A stretch of 64,000 nucleotides of DNA, from positions 132,929,990-132,993,989 of the forward strand of contig CP136067.1 in NCBI GenBank assembly GCA_032622095.1, read 5' to 3'. Each line of letters starts with the position of its first letter. The stretch's first letter is position 1. The notes below the pieces were generated by a model. That model saw only the letters and a list, made by a program, of their open reading frames with translations, had not been told where the DNA came from and did no database searches. Source of the stretch: Siphonodentalium dalli. Its lineage: Eukaryota > Mollusca > Scaphopoda > Gadilida > Siphonodentaliidae. Position numbers and translations under genes: made by a program. Shown here piece after piece: positions 52,949 to 64,000 of this stretch.

Positions 52949-55900
52949 AATTCTCTATTTGACAATTTGCATTTAAAAAGTTTTGAATTGGTATATACAT
53001 GTAATATATCGTGGTTCATTTTAAATTGAAATGACACAAGTCCTGTGTCGTTCGTGATTTTATTTTTGATGATTATAAATTAGCTTACAGTCCTATGCAT
53101 GTAGCTCTTATTAATATTTGTTCGTGAAATGTTCCGTTCGTTGGCTGGGATAGAAATATTGTGTAACATGTTACATGTTATTATATGTTGTTATCCCATT
53201 GAATTGGATGGCACCCCTCAGTCTTTCACTAGGCACCCATGATCTGGGTAATGCGGATATAAGGCCATGGCAGGTGGTGAAGTGCATTCGCAAAAGTTTG
53301 CGGTTTAAGGGTCAGACGCACGTTTTGCCAATATTTCCTGGTATTTCAAAATGGATTTTCTCAAAATCTGTTAGGAAGATCTTTGTGAAATATCGTACAA
53401 GCGATAATTGTGACACAATATTTAAGAGACCATCGACCAATTGGATATTATAACTTCATTTCTATTACTTTTATGGCCTCAAAAATATTTAAAATTTCAC
53501 TGTTTTCAGGTACCAAGAACTTATGTAAAATAATTGTTTTTCAAAAGTACAGTTCATATATCCATGATATCATATCTCAAGAACATGAGAGGAGACTTAA
53601 GTATTCTTTATTTGTAAAATTTAATGATTATTTGCATTAAGAAAGGCAACTACCCATAAATAATTTTCTATGTTGGAGGATTTTCATGCCATGCCTGTTG
53701 ATCAATGGACAATTGGGCTGAGATGATTTGTGGGTCATGGTTTCATAACCAAGTTAATGCTGATTACCATATATATTAACACTGTTGCCTAATTCCGGTT
53801 GATTGCTCCCTGCTTGAGTGAAGCACACTGCATATCAATATTTGTTTGCATTGTGTTGGAATATTTGTGACTGCTTTATTCTTCATTTTAATATATGGGG
53901 GTATGATGCTATATTATGCAATTAAAAATCTAACTCAACAATATGATACAAATGAAGCTTCCTCTCATAGCGCCAAGACAATAAGCTATTTGGTGATTGG
54001 AGCTTTGTGTGATATTATTAATTATTCCAGAAGTTCTTGGTACCGAAAGGATCAAAAAATAAAATCAAAAGTTCAACCTTTCAAATGTATTGTCTCTTAA
54101 TAACTGCTTAGATTCTTTTTACAATGAAGATGATATGTGAAATTCAAGATTTTTTGCCAGATAGATCCAGAGAAATTCTTTTTGAAATTCTCTTCCCATG
54201 TTTGGCTGGATTTATGCAAAACGTGCGTCTCCCCTTAATAGAATGTGTCGGTTATAAAATAGAGGCTCAGGAAGAATATGTGGTGGAGTTGTGGTGACAG
54301 ATTTGTCTAATGCGGCCCAAGTAGTTATAACGTCTTTCCAAAAAAACGTTCAGATTTGAGCTGCTGATTTTAAGACCATCTTTTTGTGTGGGATAATCCA
54401 GTATTACCCCACATATTCCATACCGATCTGTTATATATACCCAATTCAGCATTATCTATACATATTTAAGCATATTATATAAACCCCAAATCAATGTATG
54501 TTACTATACCATTATGACTATATATAGCATATTGGTGATCGGAATATAAGGAACATATGAGTGCTTATAAAGCAAACTATTAATCCAACCTCTCTGCATC
54601 AAGCACAGCGGTCAAATGATGACCAGAACTAATTAACATAAAATGTGAGAAATATCTGTTCGACCATATTTTAAATCCATTATCTGAGTCATAGCACCAA
54701 GCTATCCCATAGCAATAATAGAAAATATTCCCGGAGTGATATAAATACCCATATCTCACCATTCTAGGGCATTACAGTCTAGTTTCATTAAAAGCAATTC
54801 AAATCATCTATCTACTGATCACATCGAGAGTCCCATAGACTTCCGACAGATGGATCCACTCCCGGCGGGTGTATTTTAGACGTGTTGCGAGTTAGCAACC
54901 GTGGGCAATCTAGTATCGATATTTCCGGTCAACAACACACGCAACTACTGTAATACCACATTAAATATTATCTCAAACAGATTGTGCCGTTTCATCCACC
55001 ACGTATACACGTGACGGTCCCAGATTGTATCCCCCTGTAAGAATGGTGATATTTTTTCTGAAGTTGTCATTTTGCGGTGCTTGACAAAGAAAAGCTCGAA
55101 GTTACTACCTAAAGCAAAGGGTGTGATGTACAGCCTGATTGATAAATCGAGAGAAATGAATATTCCAATTGCCAAACAGATTGAAAAGGTCGGCAAGCTT
55201 ACACAACTTGGGACAATTAGTTATTACCAGAGATCCTGTGTACATTCACAATTAACCATATTATTTCGCCACAAAAACAAGCATGGTATATGGAATATCG
55301 ACACCGACTTCGAATATTATTTGTGAAATATTTCACAAAAGGGCAATTTATATGTTCAATTATTAGAGTTAAATATAACTATATAATTGTTAAATTCAGG
55401 ATGCACCTGATCTGTTTATGACGTCATTTGTTGTTTCAGCGTAAACATATCTAATGTGTCAGTGGAGGAGGGTAGTTACAAATGTGTAGAAAGGTATTCC
55501 GGGGTTGGTGGGTGTTCCGAGAGGCACAAAATGCATTTTTTACAACCTGGTGCAATTGTTTTACTAAATACCTTTTGTTCCAATATTTATATTTGTAACA
55601 GTTTAAACACATATTATAAATGCAAAAACGCCATACTAGGTTACTAGGACCTCATACGGGCCTCAGTGGATATGACATTAAGATATGGAACAATTATGGA
55701 ATGGTGGAGTGAAAATCTTTCTTCTCGACACCCTTCGGAAAGAAGCGTCGAGAAATGTAAAACTGAAATGAATAAACTTGTCCTGACGTAACTATGACCG
55801 TTAAGCCTATATCAATGTGTGCATTGAAAAAGAGCGAGTAACTGTCTCAAACATTAATGTGACTTTCAATGGCTAGAAAATAACTGCCACCAGTGCATCA

Positions 55901-56740
55901 TGCTGATTAGTAAGTTATTTTCATGTCTATCAACTCAAATGATCTGTTACTCTTACAACACGCTAAGTATTCAAGTCTGGCATAGTGACTGCTTGTCATT
56001 TAGTATAATATAAGTTGCTCCAGTAGAAGAACAACAGTGGTATGGAATAATAAATAATTCCATATTTTCTAACTATTTCCTTATTAATCTTATCAACCAG
56101 ACAGTGATGGGCTGCTTGTTGCTGTAAAACTACCTTTCTGATTCGATAGAAATACTTTCATCCTGTTGCCCGAGTAACATTTACATTCTTCGGTTCCAGG
56201 CAAATAGTTATACGTCTCGTTTATTCATGTATATACCCAACTACAAACGATACATTGTATTTACCATAGACTTTGTTCCACTACAACTAATGTTGCATCC
56301 AAACGTAACTAATTTCAAATTAGACTTAACTTACTATAAGCGTTAGCCCTACCATTTGGTACTGACAGCTACGATATTATTGCTGTCCATAAAAATCAGT
56401 TAAAATATATTGATAGCAAATTCCATGTGTCTTTCCAAAGAACGCGTCTTTGTCACAACATTGTCATGTTATTTTATACACTTTATTCTCAAATGGCGGC
56501 AAGTTATTTGCCTCACATCGAAGTGAGCCTATATAAATAACTTAATACAATAAGAGAGCGAATTCAAACATATTCTAATATGAAATAAAAGATTTATGAA
56601 TTAGACACCGATTCTCTCCTAGCATCAACGTTGAATCAGCGCCAAAGGTTTCAAAACCCAAGTTCCCAAATCTTGCAAATCATTAAAACCCCAAAACAAA
56701 TGAGGAATAGACTATAAGCGGCAAACGATTGAACTAAGGG
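52949..56740. other. Long non-coding region, no gene recognised
   Basis: Several short open frames exist (for example 53175-53453, 53846-54100 and 55072-55326), but none shows domain motifs, splice context or codon character that I can support. I see no repeat family with clear ends. Confidence 0.5.
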
Positions 56741-57535
56741 ATAATTGACACCGTGGTATGAGTGATGTGAGTAGGGCAGTGTTCGCCCTGCCGTTAGCAA
56801 ATTTAGCAAATTGCGAAAAAAAAATAGGAAGTGGCTAAAATAAATATGCTTGTGGCTAAAAATATGGCTACAAACATTTTCTGTGTCGACCGGGGACTCA
56901 ACAATTTATTGTAAACAAAGAGACTTAACGTTATTAGCGAGACCTGACGAGAAGTGCGAGATTACGGGTGTGTTCTATTAGCCATACTACCATGGCGTCT
57001 GTTGTTTTAAGACTCCTTTAAATGTGAGAGTTTGAAGAAAGTCCACATTCCGAATTTTCACAATGAATCGCAAAAGTAAATTAGATTTCGGCACGAGCCA
57101 AAATGACCAACCGTGTAAAGTTAAAAAACTTACTGATTTCTTTATCCCACAATATGTGGCTAAACTTTTTTTAAAGTGGCTAACAAAATTGCACAAGTGG
57201 CTAAAAATATGGCTACAAAACTTTTCGAGCCAGGGCGAACACTGGAGTAGGGTTTTAAGCGGATTTGGACCTAGTTTAGTTGAATTTTGGGGTCAGTGTG
57301 AAAATCTTGGGAGTAAACAATTTTTGTTTTTTGCAGGTTTTTGGGTAGTGTGTACCCGCAAAAGATGCAAAAAACATGTCATACCTACATGCAACCCCAC
57401 CCCCTCCGACTCTGCTGGATTTTATCTTTGTTTTTGTTTAACATCGTTTTCTTTGAACGCAAGCTACCTAGCAATGCAACTCTCTGACATTGTCCATTTA
57501 ATTGGATGGTTAACGATTTGTATTCAATAAGCGTA
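56741..57535 (+). repeat. Repeat-derived segment with GTGGCTAAAAATATGGCTAC phrases
   Basis: GTGGCTAAAAATATGGCTAC occurs at 56851 and 57195, each within 50 bp of shorter GTGGCTAAA copies. GTGTTCGCCCTG at 56779 and its inverted form CAGGGCGAACAC at 57231 bracket about 460 bp. The enclosed frame starting MNRKSKLDFGTSQND near 57063 could be a transposase or zinc-finger N-terminus, but it degenerates within ~60 codons. I treat the segment as a repeat relic. Confidence 0.45.
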
Positions 57536-58445
57536 GATGTATATCGCATCGTCCTTGTAACATTTACGAACAATAGAACAATAGAACACTTTAATACCAG
57601 CATTTAATTTAATTGCACATACTGTACTGTTATTATAGATGAAATTGATCAAACATATGAATATTGATGAACCAAAATCGTTGCAAATTTCTTCAGATGA
57701 AGATTGGTAAACAGTACAAACGCTAGTAACCAAAATGCTACTATACCACTCCTGGTTAAGTGGTCCTGCTAATTTTCCATGATGCTGGTGGGTCCTGCTG
57801 AATTACGATGATGCTGGTAGGACAAAGTGATGCTGATAAGAAAACATACCGTTATTTTTCTAAAGTTGTCATTTAGCCGTCTTTGACTAATCCGATGTGA
57901 GCTGAGCAAAACTCAAGTGACTGTATGAAGCATTCAAGCATTCGCGTATATTTTTAAGTATTTTAATAATGGTGGCGATAGTGTTTGCATAACGACAGGG
58001 ACAGCCATTTCAATTATTACTGGTTTGTATCAACCAACACAGCTTCGTTAAAATAGTTCATAATATACTTGTTGTAGTAACAAAAAAACTACTGTATCTC
58101 CCCTTGTTCGTTTGTCAAATGGTTTAGGATAGGACAGAATATTTTATTTCCAATATATGTATTACATAATAATTATGAAAATGATGGATAATTATGTCCT
58201 ATATTGTGGGGGTGTCATAATCTGGCAAGACTGTCTTCCTGCCATCCCCATTATGGTAAATATAGAAAATAATAACTTATAATAGTTTATCGAGTGGATT
58301 TGGCAGGTTCTGCCACAGGTTCTGCCACATGCAGGTGGATTTTATCGCAGTTTTCTACTTTCCACACAATATATTTTATGGTATAATTTGATATTGGACA
58401 ATTGTTTTTTCTAGTTTAGCAAGATTAAAGCACCACATACTCTCA
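57536..58445. other. Non-coding upstream of PAN-domain exon
   Basis: AT-rich. GGTCCTGCTGAATTACGATG-like short duplications lie near 57760-57830. Promoter elements cannot be assigned. Confidence 0.4.
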
Positions 58446-58750
58446 ATGGATGTCGTATGTCTGGCCTTCACATTGCTGCACCTTCTGGGAACAGTGGACG
58501 CAGTTGCGAAGAGATTCAAACAGATCCTTGATCTGGATGGGGCCCACAAACCAGGGGCGTTCCTGACTCACTCTAGAATCAACAGCTATATGACATGTGC
58601 TAGAAAGTGCATAATTGCCAATGGTTGCGTCACATTCATCTATCATTCTGGAGACAAGAAATGTTATCTCTACGACTTGCCAATGACGCCATCCACAGAG
58701 AACGTCACGTTTCCGGGAGGCAGCGTCGCATATTTGGCCACGTTTGATGG
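58446..58750 (+). CDS. First exon of a secreted PAN/apple-domain protein
   Basis: Starts MDVVCLAFTLLHLLGTVDA, a good signal peptide with a likely cut after VDA. It continues with a PAN/apple-type module: YMTCARKCIIANGCVTFIYH, then DKKCYLYD, giving the C-x3-C-x5-C and later Cys pattern, and a hydrophobic end (GGSVAYLATFDG). A consensus splice donor (TTTGATG/GTTAGTAAA) follows at 58751, so the gene continues to the right, but no next exon is recognisable in the window. In marine invertebrates such exons often precede C-type lectin exons. The sequence is uninterrupted. The downstream exons may lie beyond the transposon-rich region. Confidence 0.65.
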
Positions 58751-58755
58751 TTAGT

Positions 58756-59334
58756 AAATATAACTGACGCCAGAATGTCGCTATTCAAGCTTTAGTTGTG
58801 CTCTTTATCTACACAGGTAAACGAGATCGATATGTCTGTCAGGCCCCTGGACCGATTTCAACCAAATGTGGTGTGGTGACTCGGTGTACCCTGGTCGAGG
58901 TTATAACGGCATTACTTAGTCAAATGTTTATTTGAAACAATTAAACTAAATAACTAAACAAAAATTAAATTGAGGAAGCGGCTCAATCTGAAAAAATTAT
59001 TTTTTAATTTAATTTTTTTTATCCAAATATTTAAACGGTCAAAATGAGCGTGAAGAACACAAGGGGCCGCCGCTGAATAAAGGCTTTTTCGGCTAGTGGT
59101 TTCGGCTAATTTGATTTTTTCGCATCTTTGACCACACCACACCCCAAACCCTTCACCCCTCCCCAACCACATATTTGGCCAAAACTTTTCAACAGTTAGA
59201 CATTTCATACCCTGACACTTTTATTGAAAATTTCAGACCATCAACAGGGTTTTCACCTAAAACGGAATACTTTAGGTTGGAAATTTCCACACATGCAGGC
59301 TCTATGTTGCTATTCCAGATTTTGAACTATGTAT
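58756..59334. other. Probable intron start, no feature seen
   Basis: AT-rich sequence directly after the splice donor; the short frames lack protein character. Confidence 0.4.
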
Positions 59335-59797
59335 CACAGTGGATCAACGGACACGAACCAAAACCGGAAGTCGTAGATTTCGAGGTGGAGAAATATCTGT
59401 CAACAAATATTTGTTGACATTTTTTGACGGTTTTTGGGGAAAATAAACGCTTGGATACCATATCTGACCAACTGAAGGTGAGTGAATATTTCTTCGCCAA
59501 TTTTCGGACACCGACGATCAATTTAAGTCAGTTGTCATTGTTCGATCGCGGAATAAATGTCATTTAATCATCGCCGCGAGACGATTTCTTCCCCAAAATA
59601 TCCCAGAAAATCATACTTTTCACATTCATCGCAGACAGCTGTCGCAACAACCTATATACCGGTCGAAATGCCTGTTTTCCCCCCACAAATGCATATTTTG
59701 AGTATTTTCACGGACTGTCTCAAAATTCCAAATTTCATCTTTTGATGCAGGTACCCACCTCGACAATACTGTCCGGTTAGTCCTGTACACCCCTGAA
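59335..59797 (+). repeat. Inverted repeat, left copy
   Basis: CACAGTGGATCAACGGACAC to AATACTGTCCGGTTAGTCC matches the reverse complement of 63391-63826 with a few indels and substitutions. It contains the palindrome TCAACAAATATTTGTTGA and many small inverted motifs. It may be one terminus of a ~4.5-kb element spanning 59335-63826, or simply one of two inverted copies of a repeat. Confidence 0.8.
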
Positions 59798-60544
59798 TTT
59801 AGTTGCAATCCACCAGACCCGGCGGACAGTTTTTGTTGTTCAATCAAGAGTCGAAATGGATTAGTTGGTTGGCTGCCTTTCGTTAACAGTGGCACGTTTT
59901 TGGGCAACTGCTTTTCTGTTGCAACTATAGTATACTGATCAAGTTTAGTTACCGAGTACAGTTTGCAATTTGTTCTCATATATTCGTTCAGATCGTGTAA
60001 GGTCATTAACCAAAGAATCCTTTATGGAAATATTGTTAGAACAAGAATATTACAATGCCCTCCATGACCAAGGCCATAGCAACAGGATTGTTTTGATGGT
60101 GGGAGATGTAGATGTATTTTCCAATAGTTTGGTATTTCAGCCAGTATATAGCGTGAAATTTGATACTTAAAAAACAATTAAAATTCGATTAATTTCAGAA
60201 AAAACAAATCGGGACCCATGGCTGCTCTTTTTCATTATGGCCACTTTCGGGACCCACCACGCGAGTTTTTATTACGACTGTATAAAGTTTTAACTACATT
60301 TTTCTGGTATATATACACCCCTTTATGTTTTAAACTACAGGCACCCACCCATATTTCGATTAAGCGCAATTCATGGTTATACTGTATGTAACTATGTACC
60401 CCTGGTGAATAAATAGGTGTATCTATAACTAAACCTGAACTGATATTGACAACTATCACCTCCTTGTTTTCATTGCTTTGCGTAGATGGGATTGTGAACT
60501 AGCCTAAATTCTTTATCAAAATGGGTGACTCGCGACAGTATTAC
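59798..60544. other. Non-coding between repeats
   Basis: No gene recognised; short frames only. Confidence 0.45.
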
Positions 60545-60948
60545 CTTCTGTTTTAGTCGAGTCGAGGAACCAACCCATCAAAGCTCAAGTGTGATCAGAT
60601 ATCGATTATTGAAGTTTGTTATTTCAATTGATTGCTGCCCAGAAACACGCCGTGAAAAGGGTGGTTTCGGTAAAAATTGCGGATGAAGATGGATAACTCT
60701 AAAACAAGTGGTAATACGGTAAAATTTCGTGATACTTTAGTAATTATACGGCCATATTTTGTTGAACAAAATGTTTATAAATCACACGTTTTTGGGAAAT
60801 TTGATACCATAGTTGACAGTGGTCAGCATTATTTTTTGCAGTTAATCGATTCTGATAACTAAAGCTTATTTTGAAGAAATATTGTTGTTGTTGTTGTTGT
60901 TGTATCTTTATAATATGGGTCTTTCTGATCGGATTGAAGACCTTTAGT
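60545..60948. mobile_element. MITE, inverted second copy of the 5722-6169 family
   Basis: In inverse orientation to copy 1 it shows CGAGTCGAGGAACCAACCCA, GCGGATGAAGATGGATAACT, AATATGGCCGTATAATTAC (minus strand) and a terminal TCTGATCGGATTGAAGACCT. The left end is eroded. A (TTG)n run at 60883-60903 interrupts it. Confidence 0.75.
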
Positions 60949-62016
60949 TTAAATTAGCCAAATGCAGATACACCCGGTCATGCTAATAGTTAGGTTATAT
61001 GGGTAGTTACACTTACTCTCAAGCAACTGATAGCGCTTAATCGCAATTAATTGCACTTAAGCGCAATTGATTTCAATTATGCGCAAATGCCATATGTGTG
61101 CTTCAGTGCGATATGTGGTATATGCGCTTAAGCGCAATTCATTATTAAATGTGAATTTGACCTCCCATACAGTTAATTTTTTGTCTATATATATATGAAC
61201 GAGTAGGGTCTGTCTGCATGTCTTGTGTCCGCTTAAATTTCAATATATACGCGACCATTTGCGTTAAAAACTTCCCAACCAAATTATCCAGTGTGTGAAT
61301 CAATGTGGAAACAATTAATTATGGCGCGATTTGAATACAACAGGACAACAATCACGTGCCTATATATTTACAAAATAACTTGCATCTGGTTCCACATTCA
61401 GTTGTACGCTATAGATTGGAATTTTACCTGCTATATACATGTAGGAAACACAACACTTCTACATTAATGGACAGCCAAGGTAGGTTTAAGAATACAACAA
61501 CTCGAAATAACACTGGAGTTTTCCTGATGATGTTTCTATTCTCTATATCAACCGAGAGTACCCATATTTCGTATAGTATTGTATAGTATAGTATTGTATA
61601 GTATTTTATTACATATAATTTTTATATTTTTTATTTTCAATAATTTTATTTTCAAACATTCATTCGGGTGTTGTAAAATCCCATCGTCGATTGCCTCAGC
61701 GAAGCCGCAAGCCTTTGCCTCACAGTGGTTACATATGAAGGCAGGCATGCGATCCTCTCGTCAGTAGCACCTGGAATTATAAAATAATATCGCTTAGTAG
61801 TGTGGTCGTCGGAGGGTTAGACCCAGAATAAATTGGTAAAGAAGCGGTTTTGGTGTCATTCGACGTTGGAGAATCTCGTGTATAACATATCTAAAATCCG
61901 CTTTGTGCAAAATTCAGGATCCAAGATGGCGTCCAACATGGCTGCCGTTAGTCAAAGGATACTCTGACTGAGATTAATTCGATAATAGTGAGAACAAATG
62001 TATAGTGGACTTGAAC
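60949..62016. other. Non-coding; palindromic GCGCTTAAGCGC-like phrases
   Basis: 61025-61145 holds repeated AGCGCAATT/AATTGCGCTTAA variants. 61570-61610 has a TATAGTATTG short tandem repeat. No gene is supported. Confidence 0.5.
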
Positions 62017-62020
62017 TTAA

Positions 62021-62663
62021 AGGGGTACTGTACACAAAGATATGCGATTTTTTTATTTACTCCCATTGAAATAACTTTCAAGTTAGATTGTGTTCGTGTT
62101 ATATGAGTTTCGTATAAACCTAATTTAGCGAAGAAAATGTTGATCTTGGAAACAAAAATATTACGATTTCAAACTACGCGCCATGTTTTTGACCTTCACC
62201 GGAGAAGACGCAGGTCGCAGGAAGAACCGGAAGTTCATTGCTCACAGCTTCGATTGATGCATTCAATCTCTTCCATCGAACAATCTCACTCCCTATAAAA
62301 TACTTGACGCTTTATGACTCTTGTGTCTTTCTCCTTTTTTCCGAATCGGTTATAACGGGCCTTCTTTTGCAGGTAACATGTTTTGTTTGCAACTCAATAA
62401 TGTTCGCGAACGGCCGTCGATAAAAGACACGCAACATATGCGATTTCGAGAACGGTAACTCGTAATGGCATAATTCTCCATTTTATGACTCCAGCCATAA
62501 ATGAATTTATATTAAATAATTCAATATTACTTTTACGATAGCCTGTTAACCGGAACGTTTTCAGTAGACATTGTCGACTCAAATTACTTATTTTATAATA
62601 TAATATTCATATTAGATCGTTATTGTCACCGGGAATTTATTGAAATTGGGGTACAGTACCCCT
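62021..62663. mobile_element. MITE with AGGGGTACTGTAC inverted ends and TTAA flanks
   Basis: AGGGGTACTGTACAC at the left and GGGGTACAGTACCCCT at the right, with TTAA on both sides (62017-62020 and 62664-62667). The interior is non-coding. A TTAA duplication points to mobilisation by a piggyBac-type transposase. Confidence 0.8.
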
Positions 62664-63390
62664 TTAAGCTAATATTAGTAACATATATCTGTACACCCCT
62701 CCGACTGTATGTTTTAGTCCCCTCATTAATTGTTTTAACCATTGCTGAATATTGAACAAAATGTCATATAACTCCACACAAAAAGGTCTGACATATTTTA
62801 TAATCATATATGTTCGCATGTTCCCATGGTACTAAATATATATATGCCAAGTCAAAAAAACAAATGACCGCAAAACTTAGGAACAAAAACTCGGAAAATT
62901 GCATCCACGAAAGGACGAACAAGCTGCTTCCTGTATAACCCCACAAGTTGTGTGCCACAACTCGTTGCGAGTGTATAATCAAATATAAAGGATAAAAATC
63001 GGCACACCGCTGCATTTTTTTGAAAAAAGTTCGATGTAAATCATTTTTTTTATGTCGGCCTTCCGAGAGTGATGACAAGTCAGAGTTAACAATATGATCA
63101 GTTATATGTTTACCAAACATGTACTTCGTAGTTGGATTTCAGTTACAGGTTACAGTTCAGTTATATATATAAGTCACCGCCTGGATGTTATGTTGTACCA
63201 GGAGACGTTATACAACATTATGAACAACCAGAACCATTGTGGCCACGCAAAAGTCAAATGAAACGCCCATCATCTGCGGCAAAATTGCTTTTTCGACCAG
63301 AAATTGAAGATGGCAGACCTCAGCAAAATCACGACTAAGCGGACAGATTTTTTACAACTAATGATTAAAATTTTCGGGACTAACCGGACA
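62664..63390. other. Non-coding between MITE and right inverted repeat copy
   Basis: No gene recognised. The open frame at 62764-63120 (minus) is AT-driven with hydrophobic runs and no family resemblance. Confidence 0.4.
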
Positions 63391-63826
63391 GTATTTTCGA
63401 GGTGGGTACCTACATCAAAAGATGAAATTTGGAATTTTGAGACAGTCCGTGAAAATACTCAAAATATGCATTTGTGGGGGGAAAACAGGCCTTTCGATCG
63501 GTGTAGAGGTTGTTGCGACAGTTGTCTGCGATGAATGTGAAAAGTATGATTTTCTGGGATATTTTGGGGAATAAATCGTCTCGCGGCGATGATTAAATGA
63601 CATTTTTTCCGCGATCGAACAATGGCAACTGACTTAAATTGATCGTCGGTGTCCGAACATTAGCGAAGAAATATTCACTCACCTTCAGATGGTCAGATAT
63701 GGTATCCAAGCGTTTATTTCCCCCCAAAAACCGTCAAAAAATGTCAACAAATATTTGTCGACAGATATTTCTCCACCTCGAAATCTACGACTTCCGGTTT
63801 TGGTTCGTGTCCGTTGATCCACTGTG
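63391..63826 (-). repeat. Inverted repeat, right copy
   Basis: Reverse complement of 59335-59797, ending AACGGACACG...CACAGTG in the mirrored direction (CCGTTGATCCACTGTG at 63811). The homology stops sharply at the outer end, after CACTGTG. Confidence 0.8.
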
Positions 63827-64000
63827 TGTATTGTTCAATATGATGAAGGCTAAGAATATTCATTGGGCAGAATGATGGCACGGAGTATATCCGACACCAG
63901 AAGTTGCGCAGGACATTTTGCATTTTATTACAGTAAATTTTTATATTTAAAATAATATATAATGATAATATCTTATACGATGACAAGTTAGGAACATCAA

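Noticed and set aside
53175-54100. Possible small host genes
   Set aside because: Hydrophobic AT-driven frames without motif, splice or start context.
59626-60006. 126-codon minus frame and its counterpart at 63304-63534
   Set aside because: The shared part is the inverted repeat, which also reads open in other frames; no domain is visible and the two copies diverge without preserving the frame.
1-64000. tRNA, rRNA or snRNA genes
   Set aside because: I looked for tRNA B-box-like GGTTCGAA contexts. ATGGTTCGAAAACC in the array and its copies lacks an A box and cloverleaf. No other candidates were seen.

Overview
The window reads as a piece of an AT-rich, intron-bearing animal genome packed with decayed transposons. 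No bacterial or phage gene layout is present. Lineage clues are an L1/Tx1-like LINE, a jockey-like LINE ORF1, repeats ending in GGACGGACGGAC, a C-type lectin terminal exon and a PAN/apple first exon. These fit a marine invertebrate, probably a lophotrochozoan such as a mollusc or brachiopod, but I cannot name the species.

The centre is one giant Polinton/Maverick at 18184-50683 (32.5 kb). Its ends begin AGTAGTATTGGCTGCC, the terminal inverted repeats are about 0.74-0.89 kb, and the 6-bp target duplication CATAGT is intact on both sides. It sits inside the 3' part of a Crypton-like (DUF3504) tyrosine-recombinase gene (16464-18183), whose last codons continue in phase at 50684-50749. On the minus strand from about 32 to 20 kb lie protein-primed DNA polymerase B (broken), a small F-box-like ORF, an unknown gene, the packaging ATPase (broken), small basic proteins, an intact integrase with chromodomain, the penton-like minor capsid protein, a pX-like protein, the major capsid protein, a broken small gene and an adenain-type protease. 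A zinc-knuckle gene diverges from polB and is split by a 2.95-kb nested repeat cluster.

The most unusual part is the outer genes next to the two termini: 19136-19573 (-), 47712-48065 (-), 48316-48744 (+) and 49218-49682 (-, frameshifted). Each is followed by a near-perfect replication-dependent histone 3' stem-loop (GGCCCTTTTCAGGGCC). Three of the four also carry a conserved block 12-13 nt further on, where a histone downstream element would lie. All four share a promoter block of about 85 bp with TGACGTTCGGGAAA, ATGACGTCGTCA and a TATA-like box. I read this as a set of virus-like genes using the host's S-phase histone mRNA processing route. One encoded protein carries two YPDL motifs of the kind that bind ALIX.

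The right arm of the element (35.4-47.4 kb) is mostly repeats: eight units of a ~515/720-bp tandem array with inverted copies beyond it, foldback elements and one unrecognised ORF. Outside the Polinton the left flank (1-16 kb) holds LINE debris, MITEs, microsatellites and the lectin exon. The right flank (50.7-64 kb) holds three long hairpins, the PAN-domain exon, two MITEs and a 0.45-kb inverted repeat pair 3.6 kb apart.
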